From assembly GCA_033297205.1 (NCBI GenBank), contig MU859360.1:1-28310 (forward strand): DNA of 28,310 nt. Reading direction: 5' to 3'. Source of the stretch: Pseudoneurospora amorphoporcata (Eukaryota > Ascomycota > Sordariomycetes > Sordariales > Sordariaceae). The notes under the pieces are model-generated. The model saw nothing but the letters and a program-made list of their open reading frames with translations, was not told the DNA's origin and ran no database searches. Both the position numbers and the translations under genes were made by a program. Within the stretch, counting starts at the first letter, position 1; the number at the start of each line of letters is the position of its first letter. Below are positions 1 through 9,342 of the stretch, piece by piece.

Positions 1-99
1 ATTCTGTAGAGACTAAGTTCCCCAGTGACCAGCCTACTATACTACTGAGTAGTACAGGGCAGTTACAAGGCACAGTACTAGCCACACGTTAACAAAAAT

Positions 100-900
100 A
101 AATAAGGTCCGAAGTCTATTATTTTAAATCGTTAACTTAAAGCGTCCTTTAAGGACTGCACTTCGGTTTTAGATAGGCTGGCAATAAGTAAATCGTTTAT
201 ATAAACGGCAATATAAGTATATCCCTTTATAAAGATACTATCGTCGGCAGTTAGGGGATTAAACCCTAGCTCCTTAAGGAAAGAGGCGAGTATTTAGTAC
301 TAAATTCTTAATAACTACTTCAATCTATATAGTGCTTTATTTAGTTAGCAAACTTTTAACTGGTCTTTATTAAAACTAAGAGGTTACTTAACGTAAATCT
401 CTTCAGCTATAATACTATAAAGAAAAGCGGTTTGGACGTCCATTTACTCGAGTTCTAAATCGAGTGCGACGGCGATAGTAAAAATCAATTTGTAGTTCAT
501 TAGCTTAACGACCGCGGCGAACGTCTTATTATAATTAATGCCCTCTCGTTATTTATATCCTTTAATAACCTAGCGTGCTTTATAACGTAGGATCTTATTA
601 TTAGCGCCAATTTTAATCCTATACACTCATTTTCTGGAGAGGACTTTTCTTCTTAGAAGTCTAAGGATAAGGGTCCAAGTCTTATTATCTACTAGAGAAT
701 TAGATTCATTATTTATAGCTTTCTTCCATTCTAGCTAATAAGCATCCCGGAAGGCTTGCCGGTAGTTTTTAAGCTTGAATGGGGCATCGTCGTTGGTAAC
801 AACGCTAGTTAGGGCACTTAGTAAGGTGATAGTTGAGTCTAGCGCTAAAAGCATAGGTTCTATAGAGCGCAATGTAAGGTAATAATTATTAATAGCTTAG
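100..900 (-). pseudogene. copia reverse transcriptase remnant
   Basis: The minus-strand translation shows the copia reverse transcriptase order: RK-stop-VYRIKIG (stop at 627-629 in place of the W of KWVY), YKAR-stop-VIKGYK, MDVQTAFLYS, LNKALYRLK and, near 177-206, VYINDLLIAS. The last corresponds to the YVDDLLI catalytic box with one Asp changed to Asn. Several in-frame stops stand in for Q or W. Both the stops and the Asp-to-Asn change make it inactive. The RNase H part that should follow lies at or beyond the left edge and was not recognised in the first 95 bases. Confidence 0.8.
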
Positions 901-3083
901 ATATACTCTAAATCAAGAGGGTTTAGCATACCTCTAATATAGATAGTGTTGGCAGTTGGTAATAGTAGTAAAAATGATAGCGGAGACGATAGGGGAGATA
1001 ATAGCAAAGGCGACGGAGGAGGCGATAGAACGGCATTATCATTTTAGTATTTACGAGGAGGATCCGGCGGCTCAAATATTAGATCAGTAAAATCTCCTCC
1101 TAAATAAGTTGACGGTATCCGCTCGGCAATATAGGGAACTCCCCTAGCTTAGGAGACTCCCCTAGCATAGCTACCTTTCCCAACGTAAGAAACAATTAGT
1201 AACCTATATATACGGCCGTTAATAGCCTAATTAGCGGTACATAGGAGTTATTCGTTAAATACCACATTATTAATAGTAATAACTCGATTATTATTAACTA
1301 GAATAATATAATTTCTCGAACCGTTATAGCTAAATAACTAGCAAGGAGCGCTAAGGGAATGAAATTTGCCTTGGAAGCTCCTACTCGGTAAACGGTAGAA
1401 CCCGGGTGAGCTTAGTATCCGAAGGTAAAAAAGGTTAGACTTATTACTAAACTAAGCCTCGTAAGGTATTTTGCTAATAATAGAACTTAGGGACCGATTT
1501 CGTAAATATATAACGGAGTGTATAAGGTAAGGCTAGTATTTAAATGGAAGACGGGTTTATTAAAGTAATATAATAATACGCTCTAATAAGATACCGTTAA
1601 GTCTCTCGGCGATTTTATTTTATTAGTACTATTCGGTAGCAATATAATGTAGTACGATGCGCCGGTCCTTGTAATATGCCTATAGCATTTTGCTAGAGTT
1701 TTCTCTTACCTAATTTAAATATACGTTTATAATTTTACGCTTCCTACGCTTATAGCGCTCGACCTATTCCGAAAATATATTAAATAAGTCAACCTTTTTC
1801 TTCAAAGAGAAAACCCACGCGTATTAAGTAAAGTTATTAATAATAATAAGCTAGTAGCGTTTACTATTTGCGCTAGTTTAAATAAGGAGCCCGGCGATAT
1901 TTAAGTACACCTACTCTAGGGAGTATATACTATAGCGAATAGAACTGGAATAAGGAACTTACTTCAATCGGCCAACTATACAATCTTTATAAAAGCAAGG
2001 TATTTTAATAGGGTTCATACTTATTAATATCTTTTAAAGCAACCGCAAGTTCCTCTCCCCTAAATAGCCTAAACGATGATACTACAATTATATATATTTA
2101 TTAAAAATATAGTATGCTATAAGGGCGACATTAGCTGTAGGATAACGGGGCTAATCTAGGAAGTAAAGGCCCCTAACCTCTAAACCGGTAAAGCGAGCAT
2201 AGGTACTAGAAAAGGCAGTTAAGCGACTATCTTTAGTAGCAATATAGTAACTTAAACCTTATCTTCGAAGTTGAGAAACTGAAATAAGATTGCAAGCGGC
2301 CGTAGGGCAAAAGTATATATCTCTAAGTAGTAAATACGCTGGCTTGCCGTTTAAAATCGTAGCGGCTTTATATATTCTGACTTCTATAAATATAATAGAG
2401 ATATTACCAATGCCGAAAGCTAGGGGGCTATTGTAGGGACGTAGAAATGAGGAAATGAAGTTTTTACGACAGCATATAAAATAATTAGTAGCGCTTATAT
2501 TTAATATATATAGGTATTAAAAGTTATTTAATAGAGCTTCCGCCTACCTAGCTACAAATAGGAAAATAATTAATGAGCCTAATTTAGAGCCCTCTAAAGG
2601 AATAACGGTATATAGTAGTAACGCTTCGTCCGGCTATCCCGAAGAGCAGTCGTCATTAGCCGGTTTATATTAAGTGGGCGGAGCTGTCGGACGGAGGGAT
2701 TCCTAAGCTCGGCGTTTAAATTTAGATAGAAGTTTATTGCTATTAGTACTGATGTCAAAGGTATCGTTGTTAAAGGTATTAGGGTTGGTATTGCCGGACG
2801 CTATAAAAGCCTTATTAAGTAATTTTTAGGGTTTGGTAGAGGACCCAATGAACTTCTAAGCCTAAGACCGCTAATTTTAATTAATCGAATTCGAAGGACG
2901 CTTTATCGAATACTTCCCGAGGCGCGGTTCGCGGGGCTTGTTAAGAAGCTCTAAGTGCTATATAAAATACCTTTCGTCGCTATATTTTGGATTATAACAT
3001 TTACTATAAGGATCTTATAGGAAACGTTTCCTCTTAGCGGTAGTTATTTTAGCGGCGTAGAGGGTTTTTCCATTAGAGTTAAT

Positions 3084-3548
3084 CTAGTGCGTAAGCTCCG
3101 CTATCGTAGCGTCTAAAATCACCTTTGCGATTGAAATACCAAACTTGGTGATTTGGCTAGTAGTGTCGCGAATGGGGATAATGCAATTGTTTTGGGAAAG
3201 GTTTTCCTTAAAGTTCTTAAACCGATCACCGAGACCAGTTAAGAAGTGGGCGACTAGGAAAGGCTCAGGAAGTTGGTAAATGTCGTCAAGATAGGTCATT
3301 TCTCTATAAATGCGGATATACTCTCGGCCGTATTCTGTAACGTTAGCATATTTGTCTAGGGAAATAACTTCTAACTGTTGAACCAGTTTCTAGTAAGTAG
3401 GTCCCGCTTGACCATTCTTGAGACTCTCGGTTTGGAGGCGCTCCAAGGCCTCTTTTACCGTCTTTGGAAGTTCCAAAAGTTTCTTTAGACGCTCGAGCAA
3501 GGAGCGAAAAGTTCCATCCGTACGTACAATAATAACACCGATAAACTA
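3084..3548 (-). pseudogene. copia gag remnant (UBN2/gag-like)
   Basis: A minus-strand frame reads from about 3548 to a stop at 3084 with a single internal stop at 3390-3392, where TAG probably replaces a Trp codon (family pattern W-KLVQQL). Pieces such as LDKYANVTEYGREYI and FLTGLGDRFKNF resemble the helical gag domain of copia elements. An open frame of 71 codons (3299-3084) survives inside it. This end is clearly less mutated than the pol end and still contains ordinary CpA and TpG. It is a remnant; nothing suggests it makes protein. Confidence 0.65.
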
Positions 3549-3560
3549 AGATTGACTAAT

Positions 3561-4725
3561 AGTTCAGTTTTCAACAACCTTTCGATAGTCCGACTCCTTT
3601 TAGTTTTACTGCTTCTCCGGGGGTATATTGGAGAGTAGCGATAATCCGAAGCCTTAGATTCTAATAAAGTCTCGGATAGTCCGGTCCTAGGTAATCTAAT
3701 TGTTAGCTGAGATCAGCACGGGGAGCTTTTCCCAGCCTGTGGTTATAATAGGCATAGTATTGAGACGTTATTAGTCGGGGAAGAGTTGCTAAGAAAGTAA
3801 CTTAAGAGAGAACTAGAGGAACCAATAGGTCTAGAAGATTGAAAGAGGTGATAGAATGTGAAGGCGGGGTGATGGATCGCGTACATATTCACTGAACGTA
3901 TATAGAAATAGGAATATCGAAAAGGTCTGGAGAACGATGTGAAAGCCCAATCGATTTGAGCGCCAGGTGAGAAAGAAGCGGCCGGATCTGAAGTCCGAAA
4001 TTGTAGCAACTATTAAGTGAACAGGGGAACTCTCTTCCTTGCCAATCTTTTATAAATCTGGGTCAAGGTTGGCAGATACGAGGCTCAGGCGTCGATGTGG
4101 AAATTGTTCGCGAGATTAATTGTCGCAATGTGGAAGAAAAAGGAATTCTGTTGTCGCGGAGCGTCTTAGCGATGCCGGTAATAGGTGCGCTTTCGCTGCG
4201 CGTCAGGGGTAGACCCCCCTAGCGGGCGACGTGGCGTCTTTTTGTATCAACTGCATGCGCTACGTCTCTGAGAATCGTGAGATTTCAGTTTCGTACGCAG
4301 AAAATGAAGTCATCCTGAGTGTATGGCGGGATGGTGGAAGTGAAAATGGTTCAAAGTGTGTAGGGTAGATAGATGACTTAGCTTATTGAGTGCGCGCGCG
4401 AGTCCCGGGCTCATAACCTGTTGGAGCACATGAGTGGGCACAGGGAATTTGGGCAGAGGATTGGCAAGAGAATTTGTTGGAAGTCTGTGCCCTGGGCCGC
4501 CCATTCACTGGGCCTTGCCCATTCACTGGCACACGCCTTCCAGGTATTTAGGCCGCCCTGGTTTCCGTTTCCTCTTCCGTTAGACAACTCCAGAATCAAG
4601 CCCTTTTCGTTGTCGCCTTTTCCAGCCTCCATCAGAATTCCTTGATTGATTGACTGAAGAGCTAAAGGAGAGTAGGTGAATGATGAGAGGGAGACCCTCG
4701 ATATATATATACATGACTGAGGTCC
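3561..4725. other. Gene-poor spacer between the retrotransposon and the NLR gene
   Basis: The segment passes from AT-rich transposon DNA to ordinary composition at about 4.0 kb. Part of it may be the unrecognised 5' LTR or leader of the copia element. Short open frames on both strands (for example 3743-4009 minus and 4421-4645 plus) show no recognisable domain. The 12-bp word CCCATTCACTGG occurs twice near 4499-4528. An AT run at 4701-4712 (ATATATATATAC) lies just before the first usable ATG of the next gene and could act as a TATA-like element. I see no NACHT or HET domain coding here, although a complete NLR of this family would have it. Confidence 0.5.
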
Positions 4726-6458
4726 ATGTGTGGATCGACAGCCGAGACGATAGTCTGCTTCAACAACTCGTGCGTCTACTGGGTTGATCACTTGTGTGAC
4801 TCGGTTTCCGGCACGAACACAAAACGGGATGATCTTTTACGGGATGACGGGGTTGTCTATGCATTCCTCAAGACGAAGTACCTTTACTGGCTGGAAGCTC
4901 TAAGTCTACTCCAAGTTATGCCTGCGGGCGTTGTTGCTATTAGAAAGCTCGAGGGCCTGCTAGTAAGTACGTCTAACTCCGCACTAGGAACTTGGTCTAA
5001 CTAAAGATATAGGGAGGTAACAATCCATCACAGTTATCAAAGCTTGTTTGGGATGCTTACCGGTTTGCTCTATCTTATAAGTCAATAATAGAGCAAGCTC
5101 CACTTCAAGCATACATATCAGCGCTTGTATTTGCTCCAAGCGGTAGCTTGATAAAGAGGAATTTCAGTACAGAAGAACCTGAATGGATTCGAACTAAGCC
5201 GGCTGTAGAATTGGATTGGGATGCATGCCTCCAAACCTTGGAAGGCCATTGCGGTGCAGTTCGCTCAGTGGCATTTTCGCCCGATGGCAAGCGGCTCGCA
5301 TCCGGTGCGGGCTATCCCACTATCAAGATCTGGGATGCGGCGTCGGGGAGCTGTCTCCAAACCTTAGTAGGCCATAGCGGTCCGGTTTGGTCAGTAGCAT
5401 TTTCGCCCAATGGCCAGCGGCTCGCATCCGGTGCGTGCGATCACACTATTAAGATCTGGGATGCGGCGTCGGGGAGCTGTCTTGGGAGCTGTCTCCAAAC
5501 CTTAGTAGGCCATAGCGGTCCGGTTTGGTCAGTAGCATTTTCGCCCAATGGCCAGCGGCTCGCATCCGGTGCGTGCGATCACACTATTAAGATCTGGGAT
5601 GCGGCGTCGGGGAGCTGTCTTGGGAGCTGTCTCCAAACGTTGGAAGGCCATAGCGATTGGGTTACCTCAGTGGCATTTTCGCCCGATGGCCAGCGGCTCG
5701 CATCCGGTGCGGAGGATCACACTATCAAGATTTGGGATGCGGCGTCGGAGAGTTATCTCCAAACCTTGGAAGGCCATAGCGGTCCGGTTTGCTCAGTGGC
5801 ATTTTCGCCCGATGGCCAGCGGCTCGCATCCGGTGCGGAGGATCACACTATCAAGATCTGGGATGCGACGTCGGGGAGCTGTCTCCAAACCTTAGTAGGC
5901 CATAACGGTTTGGTTTGGTCAGTGGCATTTTCGCCCGATGGCCAGCGGCTCGCATCTGGTGCGAACGATCACACGATCAAGATCTGGGATACGGCGTCGG
6001 GGAGCTGTCTTGGGAGCTGTCTCCAAACGTTGGAAGGCCATAGCGATTTGGTTTGGTCAGTAGCATTTTCGCCCGATGGCCAGCGGCTCGCATCCGGTGC
6101 GGGCGATCGCACGATCAAGATCTGGGATACGGCGTCGGGGAGCTGCGTCCAAACGATTAATATCGGCACTATAGCAAAGTACATATCGTTTGACCATACT
6201 AACCGTTATTTACTTACCGACGTTGGACGTATTGATATAGCTACAATGACTACCGAAAGCCAAATTGTGCTCGATAATCCAGAGAGACATGGCTATAACT
6301 TACGACCAAATAGGTCTTGGATTACTTGCAATGGCCAGAATGTACTCTGGCTGCCACCAGAACGCCGAGCCCGAAGCTCTGTCTTCCAAGAGCGGATAAT
6401 ATTCATTGGCAGCGCAACGGGACAGGTTTCATTTATCAGTTTCTCGCGAGACATATAA
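4726..6458 (+). CDS. 5'-truncated NACHT-WD40 (HET-E/HET-D type) NLR protein, two exons
   Basis: The proposed exons are 4726-4962 and 5013-6458, giving 560 residues. Exon 1 encodes the stretch that normally follows a NACHT domain (SCVYWVDHLC ... LKTKYLYWLEALSL ... LEGLL). Exon 2 continues in register (SKLVWDAYRFALSYKSIIEQ, then ALVFAPSGSL), followed by seven WD40 units and a family-typical tail (RSWITCNGQNVLWLPPE). Full-length relatives are STAND NTPases of fungal nonself recognition, in which an N-terminal effector (HET, Goodbye, lipase-like) and NACHT precede the WD40 sensor. Both are missing here: an in-frame TGA lies at 4714-4716 and no NACHT motif is seen upstream. The ATG at 4726 is therefore probably secondary, and the locus may be a truncated pseudogene or an orphan sensor. 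It neighbours a RIP-hit transposon, a usual setting for these genes. Confidence 0.75.
4963..5012 (+). other. Predicted 50-nt intron of the NLR gene
   Basis: GTAAGT at 4963-4968, CTAAC at 4997-5001 and AG at 5011-5012 form a compact fungal intron. Removing it joins two frames at a codon boundary (phase 0) and fuses LEGLL to GGNNPSQLSKLVW, in the order expected for the family. Without removal, the first frame stops at 5002-5004 and the second frame has no ATG before the WD40 array. This supports one spliced gene over two separate ORFs. Confidence 0.75.
5226..6143 (+). repeat. Tandem WD40 coding repeat array, 7 units
   Basis: Units start at 5226, 5352, 5490, 5628, 5754, 5880 and 6018, with lengths 126, 138, 138, 126, 126, 138 and 126 bp. 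The 138-bp form carries a 12-bp extension encoding CLGS at its end. Units 2 and 3 are identical over all 138 bp. Differences between units cluster at a few codons: the residue after LQTL (E or V), the four residues after GH (for example SGPVW, SDWVT, NGLVW) and the residue before HTIKIWD. The backbone SVAFSPDGQRLASGA is almost constant. This matches the concerted, variable-surface evolution known for HET-E/HET-D WD40 domains. Confidence 0.95.
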
Positions 6459-7298
6459 TGTATTCTAAGTCTCTCCCAACTACTTTCCCTCTATTTCATT
6501 TTTCTAGCGTGCCCCCAGAAGGGTCTGGGAGGATAGGCAAATTTATAGGAATTTTGTAAATTCTGGTAACCTTCTACTGTTGTCAAGATGACGTATTCCA
6601 TTACTACGAAGCAAGACTATTCCATCCCTTAACTCTCCTTTTGCAGGTGCCTGTGCGGTCCAGATGCCACGGGATTAACCCGTAACTGCCCAGTCATAGC
6701 CAAGCTTGGTACAATACTAGAGGCCTCGATTCTCCGCGATCGGATAAGTGGTCTCTTCCTTGGTGGTGCTTGGGTGAGCTAACACACTTGCAGTAGCTTC
6801 GTCACAGCTACATGATCTTGGTTTGGATGCAGGGAATCGCGGCTTAACCTGTGGCTTTATACCACTGACTAGGTGTTGAAGGTACTCCAAGACTGACTTC
6901 ACACTAGGTAGTAATTCAGCTCGTATGGGTGATGAAATGCTATCCCTCTTTCTGGATTAACCATGCTGACTGATGGGAAGAAGCTCAGTCTTGTGAATGG
7001 TCGTTATTGCCACTCCGACATCTCCGGTTCAGAATTCCGCCTGCGGCTGTGAACTTGGTTGTGATAACCTAGAACAGGACAGCAAGTTCTACAACTTTAC
7101 GCCCCCCCTGCTGGAGAATAAAGGTCACCGTGTGCTCCCATAGAACCATGGTATGGAAGCCTAATTTAAAATTAACCTTCAATGTGCTAGCCCGCCTATA
7201 GCCTTAGCCGCGCTTGGCGTGAGTAGGTGGAAACGGTGTATTTGGTGAGCTTGGCGTGAGTGATGGGATGAAAACGCTTCTGGAGACGCCGGCGTTTC
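6459..7298. other. Spacer without a recognised gene
   Basis: Only short frames occur, and none carries a domain I know. The clearest structure is a 13-bp direct repeat, GCTTGGCGTGAGT, at 7212-7224 and 7249-7261. It lies just left of the MITE candidate. Confidence 0.4.
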
Positions 7299-7300
7299 TA

Positions 7301-7445
7301 CACCTCTGCCGGCGTATGAAAGGTTAATTTTTGACTTTTGCCACAGCGTGGCACTTACAGAAAAGTGCCCAGCCGCTTACCTCTGTTCCCCTACTTTCTG
7401 TAGGATCGACGTACTCGCCCTAACATTCATATCTCGGCAGAGGTG
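7301..7445. mobile_element. Candidate Tc1/mariner-type MITE, 145 bp
   Basis: CACCTCTGCCG at 7301-7311 is perfectly repeated in inverse orientation as CGGCAGAGGTG at 7435-7445. Each end is flanked by TA (7299-7300 and 7446-7447), the target duplication of Tc1/mariner elements. Beyond the perfect 11 bp the inverted repeat resumes after a few mismatches (TATG on both arms). The interior has no coding capacity. With no second copy in the window, the call rests on the ends alone. Confidence 0.5.
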
Positions 7446-7478
7446 TAGCTGAGTCATCCAAACCTCTGTCAAAAACTG

Positions 7479-7520
7479 CTCCCATAGATAAGCCACCGAT
7501 TGGTAGCTTATCTATGGGAG
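7479..7520. repeat. Near-perfect 42-bp palindrome (hairpin)
   Basis: The left arm 7479-7497 and right arm 7502-7520 pair at 18 of 19 positions around a GATT loop. The outer 15 bp (CTCCCATAGATAAGC) are perfect. It lies 32 bp right of the MITE candidate. It is not T-rich after the stem, so it is not an obvious terminator. Confidence 0.85.
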
Positions 7521-7723
7521 AGCGGACGGGATCCCGAGTTTTCTACCATCTATGGTCGTATGTGCTGGTAGTAACTTGTTTCGGTGCTTATATGGTTGCA
7601 TGTATACGTGAGAGGAAATATCCTGATGTTGGTGATGGTGTTGATGTTGGTGGAAGTGAAGTTGTGGATTTTGAAGTTTTGTCTGCGAAGGTAGCTGTGG
7701 AAAGTTAAAAACAAAAAAAGGCA

Positions 7724-7969
7724 ATGGTAAAAAGGGATGGAAAGACATTACTTCATCAGGAAACCACGGCAGGCGCACTTGAGAACTGGGAGTGGAAAAA
7801 GTGGCAGGAGTATGCGACACATGGGTCAAGTTGGCGCGAGTCCAGTAAAGTTGGAAGGCTTCAGTTGGAGGTGCACGACGGTGGCCACCACGTTCGATTC
7901 AAGTGGCACCATCTGATTCCGGTGATCCTCCACGCTATCTACGCGGTCGCTGAGACATTGGGGAGATAA
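7724..7969 (+). CDS. Short hypothetical ORF, possible C-terminal fragment of the F-box-like family
   Basis: This encodes 81 residues with no recognised domain. The end, HVRFKWHHLIPVILHAIYAV, resembles the segment CVRFRWREVVTVVLRRLE near the C-terminus of the F-box-like protein at 13162-14265. That suggests a shared ancestry and a decayed gene whose front part is lost. An open stretch in the same frame (7514-7708) lies just upstream, separated by one stop, but does not align convincingly. It could equally be a chance ORF. Between this ORF and the secreted-protein gene at 8025 there is no room for another gene. Confidence 0.25.
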   Translation: MVKRDGKTLLHQETTAGALENWEWKKWQEYATHGSSWRESSKVGRLQLEVHDGGHHVRFKWHHLIPVILHAIYAVAETLGR

Positions 7970-8024
7970 GAACAAGATGGAAAAGAATATTTAACCTAGC
8001 GGACTCTCAATAACAACACCACTT

Positions 8025-8572
8025 CTAAGTCCTCTCACAAACCACCTGATAACTCGCAATCCCTTTCCCACCAAACCCACCACAAGTATTCGGCGCCACA
8101 GTCCCAAACGCGCTTCCACCAGCAGCGCACCCCGTTCCCTCATAGTACCTCAACAAGCACCTGTTCGCCTCGGGCCAAACGCCCGTGATCCTGACCGACT
8201 GGACTGGCGTCGACACGCCGTTGTTGAGGAACTCGTAACATGCCTGCGAGAGCGTGGTATCGGGCGACAGAGTGGCGTAGGAGACGGGGATCAAGACCTC
8301 CGAGGGCGGACCGGAGCAGGAGGTTGAGGAGAGGAAAGGTTGGAGAGAGGCGTTTTGGTTAGGGTTGGAGAGGGCGGGTTGGGAGCTTGATTGGAGGGTT
8401 AGCTTGTGGGGAAAACAAAAGGGGGGAGGGGAAATATGAAAGGGAAGAATCAAGGGAGGAAAATATCGGCTTACTTTTGTCTGGTGGTGAGAATGGGTTG
8501 GGGAGCGGCGAGGACGCCGCCGGTTGTGAAGGCGAGGAAGACGACGGTTGGGAACAGGGTTGAGAACTTCAT
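8025..8572 (-). CDS. Small secreted six-cysteine protein, two exons
   Basis: Exon 1 is 8572-8475 and exon 2 is 8385-8025, with an 89-nt intron (8474-8386; donor GTAAGC, branch GCTAAC, acceptor CAAG). The phase-2 junction restores one frame of 152 residues. Residues 1-22 (MKFSTLFPTVVFLAFTTGGVLA) form a clear signal peptide with cleavage likely before APQP. The rest has six cysteines, suggesting three disulfides, and is rich in Gly, Ser, Thr and Pro. No enzymatic motif is seen. The family is unknown to me. Size, secretion and cysteine content fit an effector-like or cell-wall-associated protein, but that is only inference. A TATA-like TATAAA lies about 126 bp upstream. Confidence 0.75.
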
Positions 8573-9342
8573 TGTGCTTTTTGGTTTGGTGCTAGAAGCG
8601 ACTTGAACTTTGCAGGAGGATGCCTGGCAGTAAAGTTGGTTGATAGTATAAGGAATAATGAGCATCCCAGATCCAAATTTCGTCGAGGACTCGTGGCTTT
8701 ATATGTCGTCCACCCCAGCCGTTCACCGCATATCCCAATTTGGAACACTCTTTCTTTCCGTGACACAAACGCCTCTTTCATGTTGGCAACTGACATCTGA
8801 CTGTCCCGACTGACCTTGCCTTTTCCACTTCCCAGTCGGTGTACCGTACCCATTCATCACGAAGAGGGCATATTTCCCGAGCCAGCTTTTTACCAATTAA
8901 GCCTGACATTGCGGCTGGTAATTCGTAAAGCAAGCCGGTGAGGGCGTGGCGCAGTTCAACCCCCGAAAAGCGGTACATGGTTAGGCTGACCATCGTGTAG
9001 GCCTGTAAGACGGCAAGGAACGTTCCATACAATTGGTGTATCCATACGCCCGACTGGTCTTGGGGTTGCTGAGCCGCAAATAGATCACCAACCGGGTTTG
9101 CATTTGCATTCCAGCATCGGACTTGTCACTTACTCACTTGTGTCGAGTTTTAAGCCTCCTCTTGGAGCTAACACCCCGTCCAGTGCCGCAGTGCGGATTC
9201 GACTTGGCGATTGCTAGGCCGTGTTGGAGTTCCAGCCAGTCAGAGTTGGAAGATGACGTTTGCGAGTGAATATACGTTGATGGAAATGCTCGTGTTGTAT
9301 ATAATACTTTATGGATGGTTTGGTCGGCTGGTTGGTCATCAG
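8573..9342. other. Spacer without a supported gene
   Basis: The promoter of the secreted-protein gene occupies the left end. Several short frames are open on the minus strand (for example 8778-9032), but none shows a domain, intron signals or similarity to neighbours. The right part could contain the eroded 3' end of the F-box-like pseudogene. Confidence 0.4.
8698..8703 (-). promoter_or_regulatory. TATA-like element for the secreted-protein gene
   Basis: On the minus strand the sequence reads CATATAAAGCC. The TATAAA lies about 126 bp before the ATG at 8572, a usual distance for a fungal promoter with a short leader. Confidence 0.4.

Larger units (their letters stand above)
1..3560 (-). mobile_element. 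RIP-degraded Ty1/copia retrotransposon remnant, left end outside the window
   Basis: Read on the minus strand, the segment keeps the copia gene order: gag near 3548-3084, a pre-reverse-transcriptase junction ending NNVVFNE near 1255-1320, and reverse transcriptase from about 900 down to 100. Stops interrupt every domain, mostly where the family has Trp or Gln, as expected from C-to-T change at CpA on either strand (RIP). The DNA is TpA-rich and poor in CpA/TpG by eye. I could not delimit LTRs: the 3' LTR should lie left of the window, and a 5' LTR should lie right of about 3560 but shows no clear ends. The element is fungal and not expected to be active. Confidence 0.85.

Noticed and set aside
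4411..4791. 126-codon minus-strand frame overlapping the start of the NLR gene
   Set aside because: There is no domain, and it conflicts with exon 1 of the NLR gene, which shows family similarity.
5226..6143. Regular repeat spacing that could suggest a CRISPR array or satellite
   Set aside because: The units are 126 or 138 bp, lie in one frame and encode WD40 repeats.
8778..9032. 84-codon minus-strand frame considered as a further exon of the F-box-like pseudogene
   Set aside because: I could not align it with the intact paralogue and saw no splice sites linking it.
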